Shown here: positions 1 through 24,208 of the stretch, piece by piece
Position numbering within the stretch: the first letter of the stretch is position 1
Layout: the number at the start of each line of letters is the position of its first letter
Assembly: GCA_000708835.1 (NCBI GenBank)
Contig: DF237299.1
Location: 21,264 to 85,263, forward strand
Direction: 5' to 3'
Source of the DNA: Klebsormidium nitens
Taxonomy: Eukaryota > Streptophyta > Klebsormidiophyceae > Klebsormidiales > Klebsormidiaceae
DNA: 64,000 bases
Made by a program: the position numbers and the translations under genes
The notes under the pieces: model-generated
Databases searched by the model: none
Told to the model about the DNA's origin: nothing
What the model saw: only the letters and a program-made list of their open reading frames with translations

Positions 1-32
1 TAGATAATTCAAACGCACGCCAGGAAGAATCA

Positions 33-3000
33 CTAGACACGAGTTGGTTTCTCATCGACACTCGGTTTTTTGTTCAACTTCAGCATGAATGGCAGCATAC
101 ACAGCCCTTCATACCGCTTCGCATTGTCTTTGACGTTTCTCAGACAATTCGAACCGGTTTTCGAACCGGTTTCACTGTAACCAGTATTGCAAATCTGGCG
201 CATATCTTGAGGGGGAAAAGGAGAGGCAAATGCAACCACGGTCAGGTCCGCCTTGGAAATTTCTAAGACGAGATAAACGATAACGACTTTAAACGTGAAA
301 GACGAGGGGGCGTGAAGGTGTGAACACCATTGTACGCTTAAAATCTGATTCTGCTCGAGGGTATTCACATTAAGATCGAAGGTGGCGAATACTGAGTCAT
401 CATTTCACAATTTTCAATTCGAAATTTGCGCCGTGGATGAGGAAAGCCCGGCGCCAGAGAATGCCCAATTCCTAAGGAGGGGCCCACTTACCCTGCCGGG
501 CCTGCCGTTCTTTGAATTCGGACGTAAACTCCTTGAGTCGATCGTTGCTCTCCTTCCACATGGTGGGGCGCCACTGACGGTGGCGGGGGTCCATGTCGTG
601 CGGACGCCGGTAGATGCCGCGCCTGCCAATGGAGAAAATACGCGTGTCAAATTTGTGAGGTTAGCAGAATGTGCTCGTTAATTAAGACCCAGAGAAGCTG
701 TACGTGCAATGACATTGTGGCAGAAGGTCATCACAGGGACGACGTCCGTAACGTACATGATTTCCTTCTGATCTGATCAAAATTTCCCATACTCAAGAAG
801 CTGATTACCCTCTGAACGAAAACCGAAATCATAACGCCAGGATCAGGAAGTTCAATGATGGTCGACCCAACAAATAATGGTCCATGATCTAAAAGCAACT
901 GCCCATCAGGCGGCAGTTGGCAGTCGTATGAAAGGACTGCAACAAGGCAGCTACTAGCAAGTCCCTCTGAATTGCATGGAAGGCTACATCAAATCAGCTT
1001 TTGAACCGCGCCCTCACCTGACGTTTTCGGTGTCCATTCGGTACAGCTCCATGATGCTTCCCAGCAGGCGGTGCGCACCCTTGTTGTACAAGTCCAGCAT
1101 GGCTTGGACCGTGATCTGACTGTCTTTGTTGATGGGCCCAACAGTCACCCCCGCGCTAGAAGCCACAGACAAACCCTGCAAAAAGGGGCCCATAAACTTG
1201 AAACATTGTTATGGGTTGAGTTCTGACAAAGAAAAACGGGCAAGAAGTCTTGGGCAAAAAAGGTGCGGAGCTTCAATCTGTTCATACAAAGAACGAAGAC
1301 AGAGCCAGGAAAGTGAGGTAGAGCAAGGAAAGTGAAGCCAAGCTTGAATCTGACCCAATCTATATGAAGACGAAGTCAGAGCAGGGAAAGTAGAGCAACA
1401 AGGGCCAGCTGACCCAGTTTGTGGATCCATGGTGTCAGTCTAGGCCTCAGATCATCGAACTCACACGGCTTTCGTTGATGTCAATCAACGAGAAGGTAAA
1501 GCGCCCCAGCAAAGGATCAAAGAACCCTCTGCAAATCACCGCCGCTCGAAAGGTGCACAACACGCTGACAAATACTGGGACAACACTTGGACCTTATGCA
1601 GCAACGAAGGAAGACCAATCAATAGACAGCTGATCTGTACTGCGGGTTTTTGGACTGCCCCATTTGTAATGTATCAAGGTTTTGAGTAAATGGATGACAA
1701 CCATGAAAGCAACAGAGTAAGCATGCAGGCTGTTTAGACACCATTTCTGTGTGCTGCCCAGCTTCATTCCCGTAGAAGTGGCTTCAACCCACAACAGATC
1801 AGTTGATGAACAAAGGCTTTCTGGCCAGCAAACTTTTGAGTGGGCACAACACTTGCGGCTAGAGGTATCATCAACTTGATAATGTACTGTACTGTACAAA
1901 AGCCAGGCCCTGACTTCAAGGGCCACCTGCTGATGGAGGGGGATCATTGTGATTGAGAATATAACCAGGCCGGAGATACAGTGGAAGTGACGATGCAGCA
2001 AGCTTTTCGTCGAATCAGTAGATTGGGGCATATTCTGATCAATAAGATGTTTTCTCAATCTACCGTTTGAAGCTTGTCACCTCGTCGAGCACAATCTTCA
2101 ATCATAAGAATCTAGTCCTCCTTGACCCCACTCTGACAATTCAGAAGCAGTCACTACCATAATCTGCTTTCGCCAAGCTACGTAACCAGGATTGCAACAA
2201 ATGGATCCTCCTGCAAATAGACATCCCCTCCTCTGACAGATAGAACCATTGTGCCAGAAAAACATGGCCCATCAGGCAGATATTCAAAAGCGCCCATAGG
2301 TTAATTCAAAAATGTAGGTCAACTCTGCAAAGTAACACCTGAAGGCAGGTATAGAATGGAGCATGCCGGACATGGCATATCAAGAAACTTTAACTCCACT
2401 TGCACACATACATCCAGAACCAAGCAATCTCAAACGAAACCCAGGGGTACCACCCAACCCCTCCCATATCGTGCCGTCATGCAACAACGGGCTGTGGCTG
2501 GTGCGTTGAGTTCGTAATGATCGAAGCCACAGAAAATCACATGCAGCTTATAAAAAGCATGTCCCACTCGCGCCACGCAAAAGTGCAAGCCCACCTGCGC
2601 CACAAAGTAAAGCGTCCGGGCAGCCCCATAGAGCGCCTGCACCGCCGACTGTGGGGCAGACAACGTCTCCCACAGGGCCGCTGAGCTCAGCGCCTCAAAC
2701 ACCTGCGCGGCCGAGCGCGGCAACTGGACGGGGGTCCAGTTCAACCGGGAAGGAAGGCCCAGAGTCGACCCCGCTTCCACAAACTCAGCATAGCTGGGCA
2801 GGTCCCTGTTTGCAGTGCTGCGAGCACCTTGGGGAAGAGGAGACGTGACGGGCGCGGGGCGTGACTCCTCTAGTTGCTCTGGCCGGTCCCATTCGTACTG
2901 TTCTTTTGCTGGATTGATTCGTGGGGGCGGGGCCGCGACAGTTGCACGGGCATGGATTTTGCGGGCATGTGGGTTGATGTGAAGCAAGAAACGAGGTTTG

Positions 3001-3128
3001 GGGGCAGTGAGACGGAGCCCAGTGAAAGCTGATGTTTGGCTGGTGGAGACTTGACGATCAGCAATGCGGAGAGACACGAGCTTGCGGCAGGCTGGGGTGC
3101 CCCAGGCAACAGCTGCTCGGGAAGCCAT
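33..3128 (-). CDS. Unrecognised multi-exon gene, probably plastid-targeted product
   Basis: The first exon (about 2595..3128) starts at an ATG at 3128. Its N-terminus (MASRAAVAW...) is rich in Ala, Arg, Ser and Thr and poor in acidic residues for about 65 residues, like a chloroplast transit peptide. An upstream in-frame codon is TTG, so ATG 3128 is preferred. The 3' exons are better resolved: 1465..1528, 1018..1175 and 492..622 each have AG acceptors and GTGAGT, GTGAGG or GTAAGT donors, and their phases join without stops. They encode a basic segment that includes YNKGAHRLLG and IYRRPHDMDPRHRQW. A last exon at 33..205, ending in TAG, fits the phase but has a weak acceptor. Exons between 2595 and 1528 were not resolved, so the protein is incomplete. 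I do not recognise the family; plastid location is inferred from the leader only. Confidence 0.5.
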
Positions 3129-4444
3129 GGCGCGATTTGATTGCAAGGACCGATTGAATGCTGGCTTGCCAAAAAATCTCTTGAAACGATGCCTTTGCGC
3201 CTTGCGCTTGCGCTTCTTTGTACTACAACGCCCAATTCTTTCCTGCTACAGGGCCCAACTTAGGCGCAGAACCCCTGCCAGCTACTTTGCGCACACCCTC
3301 ACAGCGATCTTTGAATCAGCCTTTGTTCTTTGCTTACTGTCAGATCAACGCCTTAGCTTGCACACCATTGAACGACCGAGAGCCCACCGACGTACATTCG
3401 ACGAAGGGCACCAGGACGCGATTGCCTCGTCCTTAGTTCAATCACCACCTAGAGAACCCCGACAGTTGGAATTCCCGGCATCACCCATGTGCCATCAATG
3501 GCAGCACAAACTGATACCTCTAGATGTGCACAATGCATGCCCTCTCTTGGCTTACAGTGACGTGGTTCAAGCAATTCGCGTTCGACAACGGGCCATGCTG
3601 CTTCTCCTGCAGTGCTCTTCTTGATCAGCTGCATTTTAGGAATCTAGGTAGCTTAAATTAAATGATGCCCTATAATAATAATATGCCAATGCCAATGGCG
3701 CCAAACTTCCGATTCTACCGCAATGTGCATGCTAGCCAGTGCGACCAAATCCCGAGATGATCAGAAAATGGAGCGACGTGGCGCTCTTCGCGACCAGTCT
3801 TTACGCACTCTGACACGCACGGATCTTGGAACCACACTTGCTCAGTTATGATTGGCCAGAGCTTGCGGCAACTGCCCCACGCATATCGACCGACCTCGTA
3901 ACCATCACGACCACCGTCCAAAAGCATAGACCTCGTACTCATCGACGGCCAATATCATCCCCAATCAGAGATGGTGACATGTACACACCCAGATTGGCCC
4001 GAGCTCAATGATGGACATGCAGGTTTGAGGTTTTTGTGACGTCTTATTGTTACCTACTGTTATCTAATCATTGTTCACGTTAAGTTTACATATGTGCTCC
4101 TGAGTCCTCAGCATGGAAGGACCAAGGTCCTATGGATTCAACTTGAGCCTATGCTCAAACTGAAATATTTCTGTAGTGTACACAATCGCCTACGAAAAGG
4201 ATTCCAGTCCTATGGATTGAACTTGAGTGGAACCCACTCCATGCATGGGTGACTGTACTAGGTATGCACAACTGTCGAATGATGTACGGGGCCGGGGGAT
4301 GCGTGCATCCATGGATAAAAACCCCGGGCCATGGTCGACATTGAGAAATGTGCTGCCGTTCTCATGACCACTACCTACATTCAACTGCAAACAAGTGCAT
4401 AATGTAACTCGACGCATTGTAGACATGTCTGGCTAGCCCAAGGT
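3129..4444. other. Intergenic spacer with a 21-bp direct repeat
   Basis: This lies between the 5' end of the first gene and the 3' end of the Hsp33 gene, both on the minus strand. No exon with convincing splice sites was found on either strand. The only structure noted is a 21-bp direct repeat (core cctatggatt) at 4127..4147 and 4207..4227, with one mismatch and an 80-bp period. The minus-strand promoter of the first gene should lie near its left edge. Confidence 0.4.
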
Positions 4445-7400
4445 TCAAGATACTTCACTTGGTTCGATACTGGAGCCGATCCTTTCAAGCTCGTCCGCCC
4501 CGAAAATGACCAACTCGTTGCAGAACTCGCACCGCACTTCCAGCTTCCCTGCGACGTGAAGAACCAATTCAGGCACCCGCAAAGAAAGCAGCCCCATCAG
4601 CATGCAACCACAGAACATATTAGATAGCCCCTAACTAGGCTTCAGCAAAGCTTTGTGCCCAATTGCGCAACTCGCTGGCTTCTGCTTTCACGCTATCCTC
4701 CGACCGTGATGCATTCGCAAGGACAAAACCAGAATCTTCAACAATCTGTTTTCCGGATCAGAGCCGCTTCTCTCCTGAGCTGACACAAGATATGGGCCGG
4801 TTCAGTTGGTCACTTCCTTGAGCGTAATGTGATGCAGAGCAAGAAAACATTCCAAGCACTACTCAAGCACTCAAAAGCCCGTCTCAGATATCTAGCTCGC
4901 TTGTGGATCCAACTGACCTTCTTGCATTCGGGCCTCGTCCAGTTCCTTCTTGCCCAAGCTGCTCAAAGCACGTTCCATTCGCGGTCGGATGATTTCCAAG
5001 TCGCATGGCCCAAACTTTGGATGCACCTGCAGGGAGCCGAAGTAGCGTCATCTCTCGGCGCCAATCAGGTCTGGATCAATTGGAGTTAAAAAGTAACTAA
5101 CTCCAAACCGAACTTTGCCCGCTCCGTAGCCTCGAACCAGAGCAATCGACCCCATGTTGTATCTTGCTCTTCTTCAATACTGCTAATCTTGTAACTTTGT
5201 TTGTAAGATTCGGAAACCCATCTCAATGTTTCAAAGGCAGCACGAATTTTTGGAAGCAGCACACGTTTTGGAGCAAAACAGAGTAATCGCAAGGAATCGA
5301 GCGCCTCATAATGGCCTGAAATCAAGAAGCAAGCAAACGGATGCAACTCATGTGCAGAAAGAGAGACCAACACGTGGCGGAAGGGGATGACAGGGCAAGG
5401 ACCTTCACCCAGATTAAGCTTTTGCAAGAGCGCAAGCATAGCTTTTTCCTGCGGTCAGCTCTACCAAAGACCGCGCCTCGCCCCCCACTTCAACAGGAGG
5501 CAGTGTGCGATTCCTACTCCGAAAAGATACCTTTCCTTTTTCGTGAGAGACATCTTTCACGCACATTCCATGCCAGGTAACTGACTGAACATTAATTAAA
5601 CTTTCAGCAGACCCAAGCGCTGCTACTTGATGAATCTTCTCGTTTCCTATCGCTGTTTCGGAATCACCTGTACATTTCGACAGGCCGAGAGACGACTTAC
5701 AGGACACCAAACCGCACATTTGTATGCTACTCTGACGCTATTTCAGGAGATTTTCCGCGGAGATCCCCTTACCTCTTCCGTCCAGTCGCCCACGCCCACG
5801 CCGTCCAATATCGTTTCCACAATGCGCCGCGCGGACCAGCCGTCATTCACCATGGTCGACGCGGACGGCAGATTGCTCAAATTCTGTTCCAGAATTTGCA
5901 GTGTGATCTCCGAGCACGACGGAAGGACCTGGGTGGTAACAGAGCGTCTGGATGAGACACGTGTACGGTGCAGAAGGGCAGCATACGTTCTCAATGGGCT
6001 GATAGCACGACTGTCTTCCGAGTGGAGGGGCAACCATTTATAAGACCGTCGTTGTGAACGTTGCCAGTTTGGCGGGTTGCTAAAAGGTACGCTTGTTAGG
6101 GCATACAAATCGCAGAAGACGCGGCAGAAGTGCTTACGAATACGAAGTGCTCTCGACACTGCAGGCTTGCAAAGACTCGACCGAAGCCCGGAACAACGGA
6201 AGTTGTTCTCTGAAATTATTGCTCGGCTCTTTACGGCTTTACTCCTCACGTTTAAACGTTCCTGTTTGCCGACGGCCTTGTCAGCAATGTTTATGACCAA
6301 TATAACAAGCTTATCTCCCTTGACCCCCACGCCCAAGCAGAACAGGGTGAGGACAAAAGTCGGCCTTACAGCAACTGTCGAATCAGTCTAAGCTCGGAAT
6401 AGGATGTTCGTTGCGGGGCCGTTGCTTCACCTCGAGTAGCCAGCCCCCGGCCGCCATCACCTCCCCCAGGTTATTCACCAGCACGCCCAGCCCAACCGCG
6501 GAGTTGCTCTGTGAATATGGTGAGATCACAGCTAAGGATGAGCATGGTAGAGCCTTACGAGAGCAAGAGTGCGGGAGTTCGATGCGGCTCTTGTTACCAA
6601 CCAGGAGAGTCGAGCACTTTAGTTCTGAGCCAACGATGTACGTTTATTTTCTTCTGACCAGATCCTTGCTGGTCCCCAAAATCAAAACTGTGCCTGTTCA
6701 AAGACAGGAGACCACAAACACTGTGGATGCTGATTGTTTTGGAGGAGTCCGCTCTCGGAATCGCCAGATGAAGAAAACGACCCACCTGTTCGCTCTCTGC
6801 TAAGTAGTACGTCAAGTCCTCAGCAATCTCTCCGTTGTGGATTTTTACTATGCCCCTGCAGGCGCAAAAACGGCCGTGAGGCTAACCGGCTCTTTCCGCC
6901 TTTTCCACACCTTTAGGAATATGAAAAGAAAAGAGGCTCACATAGTAAGACTTCTGAACCTAAGCGTGCCCCGAGTCAAAGCTTCTTAATTAATCGACAA
7001 GATGGGACCGTTGTAGAGAGAAGAATCCTCCTGATCCGAACCAGACTGGAACGAACTTACGTATAGGGCTGAGGCCACGTCGGGTGGTTTCGAACGACGC
7101 TCAGAATGCCCTCTCCCACCGCGCCGCCTACATCGAGCTGCAAACGCACACTTCGTGGATTAGAGTCCGTGGAAAACGCTTGCCAAGGAGCGACGGGACG
7201 GAAATTGCTGTAGGGGCGCTTTCAATCTGCAATCTAGTCACGGAGCAGCTCGGCGGAAGATTCCATGGGACCTTTGATGAAGCGTACACTCAAGTGCGGT
7301 AAAAGTGGGACCATGAAGCTGGTTCATGTATGATCAACCGACCAAAATGCTTTTGCGCAAAGACTCTCCTTTCTAAACCCCTTGATATCAACATGAATTG

Positions 7401-9647
7401 ATTCACCAATGACCAGAAATTCCAAATAGCTTTGGAAAAGCAGGTGGTGGGAGAAACGCCAGTGCGCGGCTTAGAGGGCCAACTGCCCCAACCGCCAAGC
7501 ATGGTGGTGCTCGAGCTGACCTTTCCGTTTCTCCAGGGAGGACTGGCCGTGGGGTTGCCTACAAACCCGCGAACTTGCCCAGTGCCGTCCGCGACCGCTG
7601 TGATCTGACCAAGGGGGCCATTCCCTCTAAACATTACCTGCACAGGAGAAGGACAGAACGACAATCAGAGAGGAATGAAGTCCCATGGATTCGGACACGT
7701 CTGTAGTAGCAAGAAAGGACGTACTAGAGCATCGCGTTGGAAGCGTCTGATTCAATCAGATTACCAACAAGCAAGCAGAACTACAAGGAGGCTCACGTAG
7801 GAGCTGTAGGAAGTTAAGAGTAGAGCAAGTTGGTCGTCAAGAGCCATTGTGACCTGACCCAAATCTAATCAGTCAACAAGCGTACCAAAAGGGGTATCTT
7901 TCTGAAATTTAGATTAGTTTGGCTATTGGCCTTTAAAGCCTCCGCAACAGAATGAGCGAGGCTTGTCTGCCCGCACCCTTGATGCTGGCTCGTAACCTAA
8001 ACCAGATTCCAGCGTATGCACAATCTGGCAAACTTCCCCAAACTTGCAACACACTCACCTGCAGCGTCTCCCCCTTTGTACCTTTTGCGGAGCAAAGGAG
8101 CAGTGTGCCCATAAGCGTCCGCCCAAGCGCCGCAGAGGCCTGGCGAAAGAATGAACAAATTTCAACATCAAACCTCACAAGCGGGCAGGCACTTTTGAAA
8201 TGGGGTCCCACTTGACACTTTCAATATCAAATACGGAAGGAACCAGGAAGGAACGAGACACAGGGGCAATTCAAGCATATGTTCCAAGCATGAATGAAGC
8301 CCTGCGCAATTACAAAATAAGAGGCCTCAGCTTACATGGACAGTGCGAGCATATGTAAGCAGTGCGGGCTTACGGTGGGGGAGGTCTTGTGTCGATGCGC
8401 TGCTTCCTGCACCAGCCTTGTTCCAGTCATACTGATAACCGACACCTGCAATCACAAAGGTCCCCTTGTGAGCTCGTAGGCTCCTTGCTATTGACCCTTG
8501 ATAGACTAGAAGAGCCGGTATTAGCACGTGCCGGTGACACATCCCTTCAACATACCCCAACTAAAACTCGCTTTGGTAAAGTCTTAGAAATCTCAAACAG
8601 GAACTTACCAGATAGTTTGATGCACACATACACCCCCTTACCACCCTCGAATTTTTCAAGCGCCACCTTGACAAACAACTTCTGGCTCAAGGCACTATGC
8701 TCCGGTCAACGAATCATTGCCAAGCCGCATCGGGCAGTACGTCTCTAAAAAGTACTGCCCAAGTCTAATTGAAGTATCACAGCATTCTCAGCGGCGACCA
8801 CAGTGACTCGTACCTCGTTGGCTGTAGAAAGGGCCTTCACAAGCATGTCCCCCGCAGGCGCCTCCGCACCATTCCCTCCGCTGCTGCTGCACCTGATGAC
8901 CTGGTGGTGGGGCGTCCGCTGAGACTGAGGGGTGGCGGCGGACGGAGCGAACCGCGTGCCTTGCAGAAACTGCGGCCGGTCGGCCCAGCTGCTTATGCCC
9001 GAAAACAGTGCGGAGTTATGTGGTCGGAGTGAGAGTTTTGATCTGGGTGTGGGGCGAGCAGGAGCCAGCCAGGCTGCGAGTGGATGAGAAGAGGAACGTT
9101 ACTCTGCAATTCGCCTTCTATCTCTCCAAAAGCTGCTGACTTCCGAACGTCAACTTGTGAATCTTCCAGCGAACTGGTTCAGGCTGCTGGGTTCTGAAAC
9201 ATGTTGACAAAATGGTCCGAGAGTTTCTGGAGCTTCTGATCAATGGCTGCAATCAATGCTGTTGCCACCACTGGCGGTGATCCTGTTAGTAGGTGGCAGG
9301 TTACAAGGGGATGCGGAAGAACCTCAACACCAAACGATGCAAATGCTTGTACTAGACTCCAACGCAAAGGCGCCCTTCTAGCATGTGCGATGGTCGATGC
9401 AGACAAGGAGTCCGTTGCAACCAAACAACGATGATGACCCCAGCTTCTATAGCGGCGGAAGAGGCCGCACCACTTGCAAGCAAGCGCTCGACCATATGAA
9501 AGTTAGGTAGGAGAATAATATCAAGGTGCCGCCCTTCTCACCTTGCAAACACCCTTGCTGGCACTTCCTGGAAAGCAGGCTCTCCGAGCGAAAGGCGCCC
9601 AAACGCCCCCCCAGCTGATTCAGCCGTAACTGACCTATGGCCGCCAT
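4445..9647 (-). CDS. HSP33: Hsp33-type redox-regulated chaperone, probably plastid-targeted
   Basis: Eleven exons: 9542..9647, 8814..9073, 8374..8445, 8059..8139, 7521..7637, 7060..7137 (one edge may be a base off), 6786..6855, 6431..6508, 5773..5928, 4918..5026 and 4445..4548; product about 409 aa. The first exon gives MAAIGQLRLNQLGGRLGAF, and about 100 residues rich in Ser, Ala and Arg precede the chaperone fold, consistent with a transit peptide. Hsp33 signatures appear in order: DMLVKAL; HRHKTSPTASAALGR; MFRGNGPLGQITA; LDVGGAVGEG; IAEDLTYYLAESEQ; VLPSCSEITLQILEQNL; and the C-terminal zinc module FGPCD...RCEFCNE. In this family oxidation of the zinc-binding cysteines unfolds the linker and activates ATP-independent holdase activity. 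The usual C-x-C is replaced by a single Cys (GPCD), leaving three of four canonical ligands. It is divergent from the kinase gene at 10503. Confidence 0.93.
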
Positions 9648-10502
9648 CCTCCTGCCGCTAATAGGAGTGTTAAAGACTACCGCTAACAAAACTGCAATGC
9701 TGGCTGCCTTCACCTTGAATGGTGGTACGCTGCAAACAATCTTGCTGTCTGTAGTTTTACAAACCAGCTGGCTCGCATCAATATTTAGAAACGCTATCTC
9801 AACTTTGATGCAAACTGGCTGCCGGGCAAAGCAACCTTTTACACAAGAAGGATCGCAACCGATTGCAAATTCTCAATCTTGAGAGGGAAGGAAAGAAAAT
9901 GAAAGCCCAGCAGTGGCAGACTTTGGCAGAGATGCCAAACTGCAGAAGCACTATCGCACTGTCGCAGTGGGAACCCTTGCGAGTCGCAAAGTGAGCTGCA
10001 GAGCAGATTCAGAAGCATCGCTTTTGCTTTGCGGCTTTTGCACTGCCCACCTGCCGGGCGGCCACGTTGCACTTTTGAGGAATCTGGGCGAGACCACGTG
10101 AAGATTGGCTGGCGTCACCTTCCAGTGGTTCGCTGGAGCGTCGAAGAAGTCATCCAGACTTCCAGTCCAAACCAACGGTTTAGCGTGCTTTATATGTGGT
10201 TCTGATGCGGTTTGACCTATCAGACTTTCGACATACGGTACCGGTATCGTCCGCTTCCGCCATGGGGTCATACGGTATGCACGCTGTTCAAAAGTGACTC
10301 CCCGGCAGCCTGGGTCTAGAAGTCTTCAGACTTGGGTGGCAGGAAGGAGCGGAGAGGTGTTCGCTCTGAATTCGTGCTGCAGGGGAGCAGGTGGAGCGCC
10401 CTCGTTGAGCGTGGTGTAGGAATGTGCACGTAGAGAGATGCTAGTCTGTAAGTGCAGGAAAGCAGGGGCAATCTGCTTGCTGCGGTGACGGCAGGGGATT
10501 CA
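9648..10502. promoter_or_regulatory. Divergent promoter spacer, Hsp33 / kinase genes
   Basis: This 855-bp spacer separates the start codons of two head-to-head genes (9647 minus, 10503 plus) and must hold both 5'UTRs and promoters. A palindromic G-box core CACGTG is at 10095..10100. The plus-strand start at 10503 is favoured because an in-frame TAA lies just upstream. No convincing TATA box was identified, and no gene was seen. Confidence 0.5.
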
Positions 10503-21712
<11,210 letters not shown>

Positions 21713-24208
21713 CCTGCGCTTGAAACGACGGTAAAATCAAAGTCAAGATGACAGATTGGGAGGAACATGGTCAGGGAGATGCCTTCAAATTTTGAAGATC
21801 GAGACGCCACCGAGTTGGCGGCCTGGTGACTATTCCCGCAAGGACAGGCGCAGCTCGTCCAAAGAGCCAATGCCAATATGTACGTGAGCCTAGATCATTA
21901 CAGAACGAAATGCTGAGGATTCCAGGTACGAATATGCAACCGGTTGCATAGGAAAGATTGATATGCTTAAGCATGCGCACTTAGTATTAATCAAATTTAC
22001 CGACCATCTATATGCAATTTTCATGAGACTTGCGACTTCTGACCTGATCTGCTACGATCAATAGGGATATAGAGAGGAGCATCAATCCGTGCATGCCCTA
22101 TGGAACGCACGCCCTGTGCGCATAAAGTTTGGAACAGGCGGCGTTCTTGCATGCCAGCAAGATGCGTGACTATGTTCATAATCGCGTTTGCCCCTTATAC
22201 GGAATATTGATCATGGGTGCCGCTGGCACTGGCAGCAGCTATAGCTGGTGAATCCGCCAGCCTTCATATGGCAGCCTGCGCACTTAAAAGCATGTGTGCA
22301 CTGAGTAGCATATGTGTATTGTGACGCAACGCGCCACCCGGCCGGATGAGATTCCCCGCTTTTGCAGCATATGCTGCCGGAGTCGCGGCCGGCAACTGCC
22401 GGACGCGGCCGCAGGGTTTTGTCAATGATGTTAGAAAGAATGAACATATCCTGACCGTTGATAATAAGACTCAAATGCTTATCGACGGCCCCGAGATGTG
22501 GGCTGCTTCGTGTTGATCCGGTTCATCTGAAACGGTTTGCCGCACCTCAGAGAATCTCGAGTCCAATATGAGCTAGGCCTCTTAGCGATCGACTGAGAAT
22601 TGCTATGAAATGGACAAGAAAGAGGAGAAATCGGACACTTCGCGAGTTGGAGAAGCGGAGACATTCTTTTCACAGGCGCTCATCTTTAAAAACGAGACTG
22701 ACTCATCAGCACCTCAACTTTTCTATGTGCATCCGGACGGTGACAGCGACGACGCCAGCTTCATGTGTAGGTGATTGAATGTTTACAATGTGATCCGGAA
22801 TATTTCTATCATAATGGTGATTCTTTATATAGATGAAGTGTATGACAAGAATCCTCGAGCAAAGGGTGTAAATTTCGTCACAGTATGCGCGCCCTGGCAG
22901 CATGCTGACAACGATTTTACCATGCTATAGAGGATCGCTACTTATATGGTTCACGGGGGTTCAACATTGCATGCGCAATCATTGAATGCCGGCTTTTGAA
23001 AATGCCCATGGCATGGGCACACACGGTCATGCAATCAGATCTCTTGAAAGGCAACGTGTATGTATGACACAAGCTACCTATGGTGGGTCTCGACGGTATC
23101 GACCGCGCGACGGTCGGGTCTCAAATTTGTATGACCGGTGTCACGCGTCGCGACACATTTTGTACGCAGTACTAACGATCGTACTCGGCCGTACTAGAGA
23201 ATCGGGTCCGAATTCATGAATCGAGCTTTTCCTGACACGTCGATCAAACGGGCAATTACGTACTACCCGGAGGTACGGTACCGTCGCGCGAGACTCGAGT
23301 CTGCGCGGCCGACAAATTTAAATTTCATGGTCTTGGTCGGAACTTCCGACTTGTACCGTGCACGAGTACCGCGGTACCCAGACTGAAAGAAGAGTGCAGA
23401 GATTTGATATAGGAGTGTAAGAGAAGGCGCTCTTCAAAATCCAACAATGGCGGCCAACTTTGCGCCTCCTATGCTGCTATTTGAGATTTGTCCTGAACAA
23501 AACATGATGTTGGAGCTTCAAAGGACAGCTAATGACGGTCCCCCAACATTTTTTTTAGCTTGTCAAAGGTTTCTGCATGTTGCATAAGCCGCATCTTAGT
23601 GTGGCATTTTCATGCTCCCGTCAAAGTGTAAAATAATACACTTGTTTACAACTTCATGACACTCACTTACGGCCGAGCAAAAATTCCTGAGTACTCGAAC
23701 CGTACATGTTTCGGAAGTCCGACTCAGCGTAACGTGAACCGCCGGTATCACTGACAGAATTTGATACCGGGTCCCACAATTTCGTTGCGGTTCGAGTCGG
23801 AGTCGACTCGGCCGGAACCCACCGTAGGTAGCTTGTGGAATATATACTTTGTTCAATCAAGTAGGTTCTCAGTACCGAATAAGCACTTCGCAATCGGTCG
23901 CTTTGATTCGGAAAAGTAAACCAGCGCCTGAAGTCAGCGCCGTGCAACAACCATGTACGAAAAGTTACACTGTCGCACTCATGCACGTTTGCAAGCGCAT
24001 CATATCAGTAAACGATGTGCCAGGGTGGCTTAACCGGTCTAGATCAAGTCCTGATGACTACCAACACTTAATCATGTGCGGGCGTCCATTGAGCTGGCCT
24101 GTCACAAACGGCTGCAAGTATTAAGCAGATTGACATCCTATCTGCAAGCACCACAAGCAGCTTGAAGTATTCACATATGTACAGGCAGTTTGTTTGTGAC
24201 TGTTTGTC
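21713..24208. other. Gene-poor region with an inverted-repeat element
   Basis: About 2.5 kb with no exon I can support on either strand. Base composition is more even than in the flanking genes, and short palindromes around gtaccg and cggtac recur. The only defined structure is the inverted-repeat element at 23067..23837, listed separately. Confidence 0.4.
23067..23837. mobile_element. Candidate non-autonomous inverted-repeat element (~770 bp)
   Basis: The sequence cacaagctacctatggtggg at 23068..23087 recurs in reverse complement at about 23818..23837 with one substitution, and weaker similarity extends inward (ctcgacggtatcgacc against the cggttcgagtcggagtc side). This is the arrangement of terminal inverted repeats or a foldback element. 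No transposase reading frame lies between the arms. No target-site duplication was confirmed. Confidence 0.4.

Noticed and set aside
3064-3624. A 186-codon plus-strand open frame
   Set aside because: It overlaps the antisense of the first gene's leader exon and continues into spacer with no splice or domain support.
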